This document shows, piece after piece, positions 36,328 through 45,713 of a DNA stretch of 64,000 nt. Within the stretch, counting starts at the first letter, position 1. Every line of letters starts with the position of its first letter. Where the stretch lies: the NCBI RefSeq assembly GCF_019710635.1, contig NZ_JAIFZS010000013.1:1-64000 (forward strand). Reading direction: 5' to 3'. Below the pieces are notes generated by a model. The model made no database searches. It worked only from the letters and a program-made list of their open reading frames with translations, and was not told the DNA's origin. Origin of the DNA: Mycolicibacterium xanthum. GTDB lineage: Bacteria; Actinomycetota; Actinomycetes; Mycobacteriales; Mycobacteriaceae. A program made the translations under genes and the position numbers.

Positions 36328-37449
36328 ATGCGTACCGAGCTCTGCGATCGCTTCGGCATCGACTACCCGATCTTCGTGTTCACCCCGTCGGAGAAGGTCG
36401 CCGCCGCGGTGAGCAAGGCGGGCGGGCTGGGCGTACTGGGGTGTGTGCGGTTCAACGACGCCGACGATCTCGAGCACGTGCTGTGCTGGATGGACGAGAA
36501 CACCGACGGCAAGCCCTACGGTGTCGACGTGGTGATGCCGGCCAAGATCCCGACCGAGGGCACCTCCGTCGACATCGGCAAGCTGATCCCGCAGGCCCAC
36601 CGCGACTTCGTCGCCAAGACGCTGGCCGACCTGGGCGTGCCCCCGCTGCCCGAGGACGAGGAGCGCAACGAGGGCGTGCTGGGCTGGCTGCATTCGGTGG
36701 CCCGCAGCCATGTCGAGGTCGCGCTCAAGCACCCGATCAAGCTGATCGCCAACGCGCTGGGCTCGCCACCGGCCGACGTGATCGGGCAGGTGCACGGTGC
36801 GGGCGTGCCGGTGGCCGCGTTGGCGGGCAGCGCCAAACACGCACTGCGCCATGTGGACAACGGTGTCGACATCGTCGTCGCCCAGGGGCATGAGGCCGGC
36901 GGGCACACCGGCGAGATCGGGTCCATGGTGCTGTGGCCGGAGATCGTCGACGCCCTCGACGGGAAGGCGCCGGTTCTCGCTGCCGGCGGTATCGGCACCG
37001 GCCGACAGGTCGCTGCGGCGCTGGCGCTCGGCGCGCAGGGCGTCTGGATGGGCTCGGCGTTCCTGACCTCCGCGGAGTACGACCTGGGCGTGCGGCTGCC
37101 GTCCGGGCACTCGGTGGTGCAGGACGCGATGCTGGCCGCGACGTCGGCCGACACCGTGCGCCGGCGCATCTACACCGGCAAGCCGGCCCGGCTGCTCAAG
37201 AGCCGCTGGACCGACGCCTGGGACGCCGCCGGGGCTCCCGAACCGTTGCCGATGCCGCTGCAGAACATCCTGGTCAGCGAGGCACACCAGCGGATGAGCG
37301 AGTCCACCGACCCGAGCACCGTCGCGATGCCGGTCGGGCAGATCGTGGGCCGGATGAACGAGATCCGGCCGGTCGCCGACATCATCGCCGAACTGGTCGA
37401 AGGTTTCGACGAGGCGACCAATCGGCTGGACCGCATCCGCGAGGGCTGA
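36328..37449 (+). CDS. Nitronate monooxygenase-family flavoprotein (Rv1533-like)
   Basis: A 373-residue FMN-dependent TIM-barrel protein of the 2-nitropropane dioxygenase/NMO family. It begins CDRFGIDYPIFVF, binds FMN phosphate around LAAGGIGTGRQVAAALALGA, and carries the family's VAQGHEAGGHTG loop. It looks closer to Rv1533 than to the steroid reductase IpdC (Rv3553), which starts differently. Its role may be oxidation of nitronates or reduction of an unsaturated CoA intermediate; the sequence does not decide. It lies 54 bp after fadD19, behind the tandem purine repeats, and is probably co-transcribed. Confidence 0.82.
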   Translation: MRTELCDRFGIDYPIFVFTPSEKVAAAVSKAGGLGVLGCVRFNDADDLEHVLCWMDENTDGKPYGVDVVMPAKIPTEGTSVDIGKLIPQAHRDFVAKTLADLGVPPLPEDEERNEGVLGWLHSVARSHVEVALKHPIKLIANALGSPPADVIGQVHGAGVPVAALAGSAKHALRHVDNGVDIVVAQGHEAGGHTGEIGSMVLWPEIVDALDGKAPVLAAGGIGTGRQVAAALALGAQGVWMGSAFLTSAEYDLGVRLPSGHSVVQDAMLAATSADTVRRRIYTGKPARLLKSRWTDAWDAAGAPEPLPMPLQNILVSEAHQRMSESTDPSTVAMPVGQIVGRMNEIRPVADIIAELVEGFDEATNRLDRIREG

Positions 37450-37471
37450 CGCGGCGGTATATCTGGGAGCT

Positions 37472-39016
37472 GTGAACGGTGCCCAGGCCCTGCTGACCAC
37501 GCTGGTCGACAACGGCGTCGACGTGTGCTTCGCCAATCCCGGTACCTCCGAGATGCACTTCGTCGCGGCGCTGGACGCCGTTCCGGCGATGCGCGGGGTG
37601 CTGGCCCTGTTCGAGGGCGTGGCCTCCGGGGCCGCCGACGGATACGCCCGGATGACGGGCAGACCGGCCGCGGTGCTGCTGCACCTGGGCCCCGGACTCG
37701 GCAACGCACTGGCCAATCTGCACAACGCGCGGCGCGCCCACGTCCCGCTGGTCGCCGTGGTCGGTGACCACGCCACCTACCACAAGCGTTTCGACGCCCC
37801 GCTGGAATCCGACATCGATTCGGTGGCCGGCACGGTGTCGGGCTGGGTGCACCGGAGCCTGAGCAGCGCCGACGTCGGGGCCGACACGGTGTCGGCGATC
37901 CAGGCCGCCGAACGCGGCGAGGTGGCCACGTTGATCCTGCCCGCCGACGTGTCCTGGACCGACGGCGGCGGCTCCGCGGTCGCGCCGCCGCTGCCGCCGC
38001 CGCGGGTGGACGCCGACGCGGTCGGCGCCGCCGCGGCGACGCTGCGTTCGGGCGAGCCCGCGGTCCTGCTGATCGGCGGCGACGCGACCCGCCGACCCGG
38101 ACTGTCGGCCGCGGTCCGGCTGGCACAGGCCACCGGGGCGCGGGTGCTGTGCGAGACGTTCCCCACCCGCCTCGAGCGCGGGGCCGGGGTGCCCGTGGTC
38201 GAACGGCTGGCCTACTTCGCCGAGGCCGCCGAGACCCAGCTGGCCGGCGCCCGCCATCTGATCCTGGCCGGGGCGAAATGGCCCGCGTCGTTCTTCGCCT
38301 ACCCGGGCCGGCCCAGCGACCTGGTGCCCGACGGCTGCCAGGTGCATCCGCTGGCGGGGCATCGCGGGGCCGCCGTCGCGCTCGACGAACTGGCCGACGA
38401 ACTCGCACCGGGCACCGTCGCGGCTGTGGCCGCGGCCCGTCGCCCCGAGCCGGCCACCGGTCCGCTCACCGTGGTGTCGTTCGCCGACGTCATCGGTGCT
38501 CTGCTGCCCGAGGACGCGATCGTCGTCGACGAGGCCAACACCTCCGGGGTGCTGCTGCCGCAAGCCATGGCGGGGGCCCCTGCGCACGACGTGCTGACGC
38601 TGACCGGCGGCGCGATCGGCTTCGGCATGCCCACCGCGATCGGCGCCGCGATCGGCGCCCCAGACCGGCCGGTGTTGTCGCTGGAGGCCGACGGCTCGGC
38701 GATGTACACGATCTCGGCGCTGTGGACCCAGGCCCGGGAGAACCTCGACATCACCACCGTCATCCTCGACAACGCCGCCTATCAGATCCTGCGCATCGAG
38801 CTCCAGCGGGTCGGCGCCGCGAACGCCGACGCACCCGGTCCGCGGGCGCTGGACCTGCTCGATATCGGGCGCCCCACCATCGATTTCGTCAAGATCGCCG
38901 AGGGCATGGGGGTACCGGCCCAGCGGGCGGACACCGCCGGGGATCTGGCCGCCGCGTTGCGCGACGCGTTCGCCGAACCGGGCCCGCACCTCATCGACGC
39001 GGTGCTGGCCGGCTGA
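37472..39016 (+). CDS. ilvX: Thiamine-diphosphate enzyme IlvX (acetolactate synthase-like)
   Basis: A 514-residue ThDP-dependent enzyme of the acetohydroxyacid synthase large-subunit family that matches M. tuberculosis IlvX (Rv3509c) in size and in this neighbourhood. The N-terminal pyrimidine-binding half has the activating Glu in LFEGVASGAADGYARMTG, and the C-terminal half has the ThDP motif (EADGSAMYTISALW...DNAAY, the GDG-N motif as ADG-NN). No regulatory subunit is near. The link to sterol breakdown is unproven; acyl-CoA lyase chemistry is possible. The GTG start is 22 bp after the NMO stop. Confidence 0.87.
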   Translation: MNGAQALLTTLVDNGVDVCFANPGTSEMHFVAALDAVPAMRGVLALFEGVASGAADGYARMTGRPAAVLLHLGPGLGNALANLHNARRAHVPLVAVVGDHATYHKRFDAPLESDIDSVAGTVSGWVHRSLSSADVGADTVSAIQAAERGEVATLILPADVSWTDGGGSAVAPPLPPPRVDADAVGAAAATLRSGEPAVLLIGGDATRRPGLSAAVRLAQATGARVLCETFPTRLERGAGVPVVERLAYFAEAAETQLAGARHLILAGAKWPASFFAYPGRPSDLVPDGCQVHPLAGHRGAAVALDELADELAPGTVAAVAAARRPEPATGPLTVVSFADVIGALLPEDAIVVDEANTSGVLLPQAMAGAPAHDVLTLTGGAIGFGMPTAIGAAIGAPDRPVLSLEADGSAMYTISALWTQARENLDITTVILDNAAYQILRIELQRVGAANADAPGPRALDLLDIGRPTIDFVKIAEGMGVPAQRADTAGDLAAALRDAFAEPGPHLIDAVLAG

Positions 39017-39022
39017 ACAGCG

Positions 39023-40162
39023 TCACGGGGTGATGGTGCTCCGGCCGAGCCTGGCCAGGTTGTCCTCGACCTCCTGCTGCCAGAGATCGTAGGCGTGGGT
39101 GGTGTCCACCTCCTGCTCGAAGCGGTCGGTCATCTCGGCGGTGACGTCGGCGGCGTCGACGTAGAACTGCCGATACCAGCGGCGGTGCTGATAGACCGGA
39201 CCGTCCTCCTCGGTGAGCAGCGGGTTGTCGATGCGGGTCTTGTTCTTCCAGATCTCGACGTCTTCGAGGAAGCCCTCGCCGAACGTCCGGTTCATCGCGG
39301 CGGCAAGCTTTTCCGCCTTGTCGGCGGGCAACCCCGGCATCTCGGCCACCGCCACCCCCCACTGCAGCATGAAAGAGCTGTGGGTCACCGGGTAGTGGCA
39401 GTTGATCAGCGCGACCTCGACGGTGAAACCGGGTCCGAGGTCGTTGTGCAGCCAGTTGATCATGTAGGCCGGGCCGAAATAGGTCGCCTCGGACCGCAGA
39501 TACGTTCCCTCCCAGAGCTTGTCGGGATCGGCGGTGTAGTCCGGCCGCGGCTTGGACTCCATGAACTGGCTGGCGGTGTGGCCTTCGATGACGTTCTTGA
39601 AGTAGGTCGGGTAGGCGTGGTGGATGTAGAAGAAGTGCGCCATGTCGACGTTGTTGTCGACGATCTCGCGGCAGTGCGCGCCCTCGATCAGCACCGAGCT
39701 CCACTGCCACGGCGACCACCTGCCGGCGTCGTACCCCTCGATGGTCGGCGGGGTCAGCTCGGCGGCCGGCGTGGAGCCCTCGGGGTCGTGCCACACCAGC
39801 AGCTGACCGTTGACCTCGGTGGTCGGCCACGCGCGGGTGCGGGCCAGCCGCGGTGTCCGCTTGGCGTAGGGGACCAGCGTGCACCTGCCGTCACCACCCC
39901 ACCGCCAGTCGTGGAACGGGCAGGCCACGTCGTCGCCCTTGACGGCGCCCCGGGACAGATCACCGCCCATGTGCCTGCAGTACCCGTCGAGGACCTGCAG
40001 CGCGCCACCGGAATCGGCGAACACGACCAGCTTGGTGCCGAACGCCTCGATGCCGTGCGGCTCACCGTCGCGGAACGCGTCGGCCAGGCCCAGGCAGTGC
40101 CAGCCCCGGGCGAAGCGCGTCATCGGCGCCCCGGTGTCGATCTCGCGTACCGCCTCACTCAT
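39023..40162 (-). CDS. kshA: Second KshA-type steroid 9-alpha-hydroxylase oxygenase
   Basis: A 379-residue Rieske oxygenase paralogous to the kshA at 5.3 kb. The Rieske ligands are in CRHMGGDL and VACPFHDWRW, and the mononuclear iron triad in NNVDMAHFFYIHHAYP. Substrate-loop segments differ (for example FMESKPRPDYTADPDKLWEG instead of YLHNVGRPDIDD), so a different steroid preference is likely. The ATG at 40162 overlaps the kstD stop by eight bases. It is the last gene of the fadE26-fadE27-fadD17-kstD-kshA operon behind KstR operator 6, and is convergent with ilvX. Confidence 0.92.
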   Translation of the reverse strand: MSEAVREIDTGAPMTRFARGWHCLGLADAFRDGEPHGIEAFGTKLVVFADSGGALQVLDGYCRHMGGDLSRGAVKGDDVACPFHDWRWGGDGRCTLVPYAKRTPRLARTRAWPTTEVNGQLLVWHDPEGSTPAAELTPPTIEGYDAGRWSPWQWSSVLIEGAHCREIVDNNVDMAHFFYIHHAYPTYFKNVIEGHTASQFMESKPRPDYTADPDKLWEGTYLRSEATYFGPAYMINWLHNDLGPGFTVEVALINCHYPVTHSSFMLQWGVAVAEMPGLPADKAEKLAAAMNRTFGEGFLEDVEIWKNKTRIDNPLLTEEDGPVYQHRRWYRQFYVDAADVTAEMTDRFEQEVDTTHAYDLWQQEVEDNLARLGRSTITP

Positions 40163-41714
40163 GGGTGCTCCCTTTCGCCATGTCCCGCACCGCCAGATGG
40201 CTGAAGACCATGCTGGTGCCGATCGGATTGCCGCCCCCGGGGTACGTGGTCCCGCTGGGGGCCGCCATCGTGTTGCCCGCGGCGTACAGGCCCGGAATGA
40301 CATTGTCCGCCGCGTCGAGCACCCGCGCGGCGGTATCGGTGCGCAGGCCGCCCTTGGTGCCCAGATCGGAGACCCCGAACGCGGCCGCATGGAACGGCGG
40401 GCGCTCGATCGGGTACAACGGCGGGGTACCGCCGGAGAACGCGCGATCGTAGGGCTCGTCGCCGCGGCCGAAATCCGCGTCGACGCCGAGGCGGACGAAC
40501 TCGTTGAACCGGGACACCGTATCCACCAGGTTCTTCGGCGGCACCCCGATCTGTCCGGCCAGTTCCTCGAGCGTGTCGGCGGTGCTCCACAGGCCGGCGT
40601 CCACGTAGGCCTGCGGCGCCACCATCGACACGTTGGTGGCCTGTACCGGCGGGACGCCGCCGTTGTCGTCGCGGTCGTCGTAGACCATCCAGAACGGCAG
40701 GGTCACCGAGCCGTCGTCGACGGCGGCCAGCACGGCGCGGCCGAGCCGGTCGTAGGCCGCCGACTCGTTGACGAAGCGTCTGCCGTGATCGTCGACGAAG
40801 ATCCCACCGGTGAACCACAGTGCGAAGGCCGAGGAGCCGTCGGGGTGGGTGAGCCCCGGTGACCACCACGCCTGGTCCATCAGGTCGACGTCGGCGCCGA
40901 CCGCCATCGCCGCGAGGTGGGCCAGGCCACGGTTGCCCCACGGCCCCATGGTGTCGCGCGAACTTCCCGGCACGCCGTAGCGCGCCCGCATCTCGTCGTT
41001 GCGCTCGAACCCGCCCGCGGCCAGCAGGACGCCGCGCCGGGTCCGGATCGCGCGGCGTCCGCTGTCGGTCTGCACGACCGCCCCGACGACCGTCCCGTCG
41101 TCGATCACGAGCTCGGTCAGGGCCGTGCCGAGCCGGGTGCTCGCGTTCGGGTAGCGGGCGATCGCGGTCAGGAAACGGGCGATCAGGGCGCGTCCTCCGA
41201 CGAAGTAGTCCCCCGGTACCGCCCGGCCCAGCCGGTCGACGTCCAGCGGCCCGCGCACCAGTTCCCGCAGATCCGGTGCGGCGGAGACCCGCAACGGCTT
41301 GGCCGCCATGTGCCGCATCCCGTCGGCACGCGCCTTGGGAGCCTTGCCGTAGTAGTCCGGCCAGGGCAACAGGTGGAACTTCAGCAGCTCATCGGATTCG
41401 AGATACTCCACCAGCGGCGCCCCGCTGCGCACGTAGGTCTCCTGCAGGTCCCTGGGGGTGCGGTCACCGACCACCGCCGTGTAGTACTCCAGCGCGTCCT
41501 CGACGGTGTCGTCGGTGCCGGCCCGTAGCAGGACCGGGTTGGCGGGGAACCACATTCCGCCGCCGGCCGAGTACGCGGTGGTGCCGCCGAACTTGTCGGT
41601 CGCCTCCACCAGGACGACGTCGAGGCCCTCCCGTGCCGCGGTGTAGGCGCCCGTCACCCCACCGGCACCCGAGCCTGCCACCAGCACATCGGTGCTCTCA
41701 TCCCAGTCCGGCAT
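40155..41714 (-). CDS. kstD: 3-ketosteroid Delta1-dehydrogenase KstD
   Basis: A 519-residue FAD-dependent dehydrogenase that inserts the C1-C2 double bond in 3-ketosteroids. The N-terminal FAD motif is VLVAGSGAGGVTGAYTA, the family hallmark FGGTTAYSAGGGMWFP follows, and the C-terminal GLYAAGNTMAAPSGTTYPGG motif is intact. It is very like Rhodococcus KstD. With the overlapping kshA it forms the classic ring B-opening pair. The ATG start at 41714 is chosen because it directly precedes the FAD motif. It lies 25 bp downstream of fadD17. Confidence 0.95.
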   Translation of the reverse strand: MPDWDESTDVLVAGSGAGGVTGAYTAAREGLDVVLVEATDKFGGTTAYSAGGGMWFPANPVLLRAGTDDTVEDALEYYTAVVGDRTPRDLQETYVRSGAPLVEYLESDELLKFHLLPWPDYYGKAPKARADGMRHMAAKPLRVSAAPDLRELVRGPLDVDRLGRAVPGDYFVGGRALIARFLTAIARYPNASTRLGTALTELVIDDGTVVGAVVQTDSGRRAIRTRRGVLLAAGGFERNDEMRARYGVPGSSRDTMGPWGNRGLAHLAAMAVGADVDLMDQAWWSPGLTHPDGSSAFALWFTGGIFVDDHGRRFVNESAAYDRLGRAVLAAVDDGSVTLPFWMVYDDRDDNGGVPPVQATNVSMVAPQAYVDAGLWSTADTLEELAGQIGVPPKNLVDTVSRFNEFVRLGVDADFGRGDEPYDRAFSGGTPPLYPIERPPFHAAAFGVSDLGTKGGLRTDTAARVLDAADNVIPGLYAAGNTMAAPSGTTYPGGGNPIGTSMVFSHLAVRDMAKGSTHE

Positions 41715-41739
41715 GGTGTTCCCTTCCGTGGGTGGCGGG

Positions 41740-43272
41740 TCACGTCCGCCGGATCTCGTGCACCGGGTCCGGGCAGTCGAGGCCGTCGGCGGACAACTGC
41801 CGCTTGACGACCTTGAAGGTCTCGGTGCGGGGCAGGCTGGTGGCCACCCGGACGAACGCGGGCCACTGCTTGGGCCCGAGGTCGGTCTGGCGCCGGAGAA
41901 ACCCGGTGAAGTCGGCCGGATCGAAATCACCCGCATCGGGCAGCACGAGTGCGGCCATCACCCGGTCACCGACGGTGGGGTCGGGGATCGGGTACACCGC
42001 CACCTCGGTCACCCCGGGGTAGCGCATCAGGACCCGCTCGATCGGCGCGGTGCCGAGGTTTTCGCCGTCGACGCGCATCCAGTCGCCCAATCGTCCTGCG
42101 AAGTAGGCGAATCCGTCGTCGTCGCGGTAGGCCAGGTCGCCGCTGTGGTAGACGCCGCCGGTCATCCGTTCGGCCTCGGCCCCGGGATCGTGATAGTAGC
42201 CCCGGAACTGGCCGCAGCCCGCGGTGTTGACCAACTCACCGACCACCCCGGGCGGGCACGGTGCGCCGGTGTCGACGTCGACGATCGCCACGCCGTCGGC
42301 CAGCGGGCCGAGTGCCCCCTCCGGGGTGTCCGGGGTGCGGGCGATCGCCACCCCGCCCTCGCTGGACCCGAAGCCGTCGACCACCTCCACCCCGAACCGA
42401 GAAGCGAACCGGGACAGGTCGCGCGGTGCGCCCTCGTTGCCGTAGGCCACCCTCAGCGGGTTGTCGGCGTCGTCGGGGCGCTCCGGGGTGGCCAGGATGT
42501 AGGACAGCGGCTTGCCGACGTAGTTGGCGTAGGTGGCGCCGAACCGCCGGACGTCGCCGATGAACTGCGACGCAGAGAACTTGCGCCGCAACACGATCGA
42601 CGCCCCGGCCGCCACCGCCGGCGCCCAGCCCGCCATGATCGCGTTGGAGTGGAACAGCGGCATGGACAGATAGCAGGTGTCCGAAGGCCCGAGCCCGAAC
42701 CGCTGCGCCAGCATCACACCCGGAAACGCGACCTTCTCGTGGGTGCACCGCACCGCCTTCGGATCACCGCTGGTGCCGGAGGTGAAGATCAGCATGAACA
42801 GGTCATCGGGGTCGGCGTCCGGAAAACGGACCGTCGCCCCCGCGTGCGCGCGGAGTTCCTCCGCGAAACCGGGTGATTCGACATCCAGCGCGGTGATCCC
42901 GTCGACGGCGCTGCCGCGATCGGCCAGCACGAATTGGCAGTCGGCATGGTCGATGTCGCGCTGCAGCGCCGCGCCGCGGCGCGTCGGGTTCAGCCCGACG
43001 GCCACGATGCCCGACAGCGCCGCCGCGACCAGCACGGCGCCGAAGAACGCGGTGTTGCCCAGCAGCACGCCGACATGCGGGGGACGGTCCGGATTCAGCC
43101 GGTCCCGCAACGCCGACGCGAGATCGGCGCCGGCCTGGATGTGGTCCCGCCAACTGGCGTAGGACACCGGTGCGTCGTCCCCGTCGATGGCCGCCACGCC
43201 GCGGTCGTCGACGTCGGCCAGCGGCTCCAACAACGAAGCCACCGTCGGTCCGAGGCTGGTGTGCACCGGCAC
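41740..43272 (-). CDS. fadD17: Steroid acyl-CoA synthetase FadD17
   Basis: A 510-residue ANL ligase that matches M. tuberculosis FadD17 (Rv3506); FadD17 and FadD19 activate C26-type sterol side-chain acids. The P-loop is IFTSGTSGDPKAVRC, the adenylate motif FGSSEGG, and the hinge HSGDLAYRDDDGFAYFAGR. The terminal Lys is in LPRTETFKVVK. The GTG start is three bases after the fadE27 stop. Like the M. tuberculosis locus it follows fadE26-fadE27. Confidence 0.93.
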   Translation of the reverse strand: MPVHTSLGPTVASLLEPLADVDDRGVAAIDGDDAPVSYASWRDHIQAGADLASALRDRLNPDRPPHVGVLLGNTAFFGAVLVAAALSGIVAVGLNPTRRGAALQRDIDHADCQFVLADRGSAVDGITALDVESPGFAEELRAHAGATVRFPDADPDDLFMLIFTSGTSGDPKAVRCTHEKVAFPGVMLAQRFGLGPSDTCYLSMPLFHSNAIMAGWAPAVAAGASIVLRRKFSASQFIGDVRRFGATYANYVGKPLSYILATPERPDDADNPLRVAYGNEGAPRDLSRFASRFGVEVVDGFGSSEGGVAIARTPDTPEGALGPLADGVAIVDVDTGAPCPPGVVGELVNTAGCGQFRGYYHDPGAEAERMTGGVYHSGDLAYRDDDGFAYFAGRLGDWMRVDGENLGTAPIERVLMRYPGVTEVAVYPIPDPTVGDRVMAALVLPDAGDFDPADFTGFLRRQTDLGPKQWPAFVRVATSLPRTETFKVVKRQLSADGLDCPDPVHEIRRT

Positions 43273-43275
43273 GAA

Positions 43276-44379
43276 TCAGGCTGGTGTGTCGGCCAGTTCA
43301 CGACCGATGTGCAGCAGGGCTCCGGTGGCACCCCCGACTGCGAACTCGGTCTGCTTGGCGGCCAGGAAGTACCGGTGCACCGGGTGGTCGGTGTCGATCC
43401 CGACGCCGCCGTGCACGTGCACCGTGGTGTGCGCGACGCGGTGGCCCGCCTCGGCCGCCCAGAACGCCGCCGTGTTGACGTCCACCTCGGCGGGTAGTCC
43501 CTCGGACATTCGCCAGGCTGCCTGCGTGAGTGTCAGCCGCAGCGCCTTGACGTCGATGTAGCCGTCCGCCAGCCGCGCCGAGACGGCCTGGAAGCTGCCG
43601 ATGGGCCGTTCGAACTGCTCGCGTTCGCGTGCGTATGCCGCGGTGAGCTCCAGCGCGCGCTCGACGACGCCGAGCTGAAACGCGCTGCGGCCCAGCGTGG
43701 CCAGCGTCGAGAGCCACGAGACGATCGGGTCTCCCGGCCCACCGAGCATCCGGTCGGCGCCGAGTTGCACACCCGAGAGCGTCAGGTGGGCGATGCTGCC
43801 GCGGCCCGTCGTGTTCAGCGCCTCGACGCTCACACCCCGGTCGCCGGCCGCTACCAGGAACACCGCCGCGCCGGCCTCGGTTTCCGCCGGCACCAGGAAC
43901 GCATCGGCCACCGGCCCGTAGCCGACCTGGGTGCGGCTGCCGGTCAGCCGGTGGCCGCCGTCGGCCGGATGCGCCTGCACCGGACCCTCACCCATGTCGC
44001 CGTCCAGGGCGACGGTCAGGATCTTCTGCCCCGCAACCGCCGGCGCCGCCCAGTCGGCGCACAGTTGGCGGGAGCCGAACTTCTCCAGCGCGCCGGCTGC
44101 CAGGACCGCGGATTCGAGATAGGGCACGGCGGCCATCTGCCTGCCCAGCGCCACCAGCACCGCGACCTGCTCGAGCAGCCCGAAACCGCCGCCCCCCAGC
44201 GATTCCGGCGCGGCCGCCGACAGCACGTCGGCGTCGATCAGCTTGCCCCACAATGCGCGGTCGAACCGTTGCTCTTCGCCGTCGAGCGCGCGCTGGTGTT
44301 CGGGCGTGCACACCGACTCGGTGATCGTGCGCACCAGTCCGCCGAGGTCGTCGGCCGCTTCCGGGCTCGAAAAGTCCAT
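43276..44379 (-). CDS. fadE27: Acyl-CoA dehydrogenase subunit FadE27 (ChsE5)
   Basis: A 367-residue acyl-CoA dehydrogenase-fold protein. In M. tuberculosis FadE26-FadE27 (ChsE4-ChsE5) form an alpha2beta2 enzyme with two FADs that dehydrogenates the first sterol side-chain acyl-CoA. This subunit shows the C-terminal YAREREQFERPIGSFQAV motif and VHVHGGVGIDTDHPVHRY segment. The heteromeric family splits catalytic and FAD-binding residues over two chains, so it should be inactive alone. It sits 16 bp after fadE26. Confidence 0.93.
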   Translation of the reverse strand: MDFSSPEAADDLGGLVRTITESVCTPEHQRALDGEEQRFDRALWGKLIDADVLSAAAPESLGGGGFGLLEQVAVLVALGRQMAAVPYLESAVLAAGALEKFGSRQLCADWAAPAVAGQKILTVALDGDMGEGPVQAHPADGGHRLTGSRTQVGYGPVADAFLVPAETEAGAAVFLVAAGDRGVSVEALNTTGRGSIAHLTLSGVQLGADRMLGGPGDPIVSWLSTLATLGRSAFQLGVVERALELTAAYAREREQFERPIGSFQAVSARLADGYIDVKALRLTLTQAAWRMSEGLPAEVDVNTAAFWAAEAGHRVAHTTVHVHGGVGIDTDHPVHRYFLAAKQTEFAVGGATGALLHIGRELADTPA

Positions 44380-44395
44380 CGTGGTCTGCCCTTTC

Positions 44396-45574
44396 CTACC
44401 GGTTCACCCTGGGTAGCCCGAGCGCGACCATGCCGATGATGTCGCGCTGGATCTCGTTGGTCCCGCCGCCGAACGTCAGGATCAGACACGAGCGGTGCAT
44501 CCGCTCGACCCGGCCGCGCAGCAGCGCACCGGCGGAGTCGGTGCGCAGGGTCGCCGCGGTGCCGAGCACTTCCATCAGCAGCCGGTAGGCCTCGGTGGCC
44601 AGCTCGGTCCCGTACACCTTGGCCGCCGACGCGTTCGCCGGGGACGGCGAGGCGTCGGTGGAGGACAACTCCCAGTTGATCAGCTTGAGCACCTCGGCCT
44701 TGGCGTGCACGCGGGCCAGGTTCAGCTGCACCCATTCGGAGTCGATCAACCGCTTGCCGTGGACGTCCTTGGTGTTCTGGGCCCACTCCCGGACACCGTT
44801 GAGCGCCAGGAAGATCGGTTGTGCCGAGACGAGCGCGACCCGCTCGTGGTTGAGCTGGTTGGTGACCAGCTTCCAGCCGGCGTTCTCCTCGCCGACCAGG
44901 GCGGTCACCGGCACGCGGACATCCTGGTAGTACGTCGCACTGGTGTCGACGCCCGCCATGGTGTGCACCGGCGTCCACGAAAAGCCCTCCGCGGTCGTCG
45001 GCACGATCAGCATCGAGATGCCGCGGTGCTTCTTGGCCTCGGGGTTGGTCCGGACCGCCAGCCAGACGTAGTCGGCATAGGCGATCAGGCTGGTCCACAT
45101 CTTCTGGCCGTTGATGACGTAATCGTCTCCGTCGCGCACCGCGGTGGTACGCAGCGAGGCCAGGTCGGTGCCCGCGCCGGGCTCGGAGTAGCCGATCGAG
45201 AAGTGCAGGTCGCCCGACGCGATGCGGGGCAGGAAGAACTTCTTCTGCTCGTCGGTGCCGAACGCCATGATGGTCGGCGCGACACTGTTGATGGTCAGGA
45301 ACGGCACCGGGACGCTGGCGATCGCCGCCTCGTCGTTGAAGATCAGGCCGTCCATCGGAGGGCGGGCCTGTCCGCCGAACTCGGTGGGCCACGACAGCGT
45401 CAGCCAACCGTCCTTACCCATCTGGGCGACCGTGTCGCGGTAGACGTTGCCGCGTCCCATCTCGCCGTCGTTGGAGGCCAGCGCCTCCGCGCGCTCGGGC
45501 GTCATGAGCTTGGTGAAGTAGGCCCGCAGTTCGCGGCGCAACTCCTCCTGTTCGGGGGTGTAGCCGATCCGCAT
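44396..45574 (-). CDS. fadE26: Acyl-CoA dehydrogenase subunit FadE26 (ChsE4)
   Basis: A 392-residue acyl-CoA dehydrogenase, partner of FadE27. The FAD-contacting segment SIGYSEPGAGTDLASLRT and the C-terminal LTFGGGTNEIQRDIIG motif are intact. It acts on 3-oxo-cholest-4-en-26-oyl-CoA-type substrates. I chose the ATG at 45574 (product MRIGYTPEQEELR) because it has GGAGG eight bases upstream; a GTG at 45589 overlaps that site. It is the first gene of a five-gene operon controlled by KstR operator 6. Confidence 0.94.
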   Translation of the reverse strand: MRIGYTPEQEELRRELRAYFTKLMTPERAEALASNDGEMGRGNVYRDTVAQMGKDGWLTLSWPTEFGGQARPPMDGLIFNDEAAIASVPVPFLTINSVAPTIMAFGTDEQKKFFLPRIASGDLHFSIGYSEPGAGTDLASLRTTAVRDGDDYVINGQKMWTSLIAYADYVWLAVRTNPEAKKHRGISMLIVPTTAEGFSWTPVHTMAGVDTSATYYQDVRVPVTALVGEENAGWKLVTNQLNHERVALVSAQPIFLALNGVREWAQNTKDVHGKRLIDSEWVQLNLARVHAKAEVLKLINWELSSTDASPSPANASAAKVYGTELATEAYRLLMEVLGTAATLRTDSAGALLRGRVERMHRSCLILTFGGGTNEIQRDIIGMVALGLPRVNR

Positions 45575-45654
45575 CGCGTCGTCCTCCACTGTCTGCGAGC
45601 CTGTATCCGGGTGCCCGTCCAGATGCCGAGGCGGTACCTCAGGCCTCTCCTGGT

Positions 45655-45668
45655 TGTAACACGTTCTA
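45655..45668. promoter_or_regulatory. KstR-type operator 6
   Basis: TGTAACACGTTCTA, identical to operator 5, lies between divergent fadE26 and fdxD. A TAGTGT -10-like hexamer (45667-45672) for fdxD overlaps it. One site can thus silence the five-gene minus operon and fdxD-hsd4A. Confidence 0.85.
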
Positions 45669-45713
45669 GTGTTGGGGTCCAGGGTGGTGCAAGACTACCG
45701 ACAGGAGGTTCTC

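Noticed and set aside
36328..37449. The NMO-family gene as ipdC of the sterol ring pathway
   Set aside because: Its N-terminus (CDRFGIDYPIFVF) and loop pattern differ from what I recall of IpdC/Rv3553 and are closer to Rv1533-type proteins.
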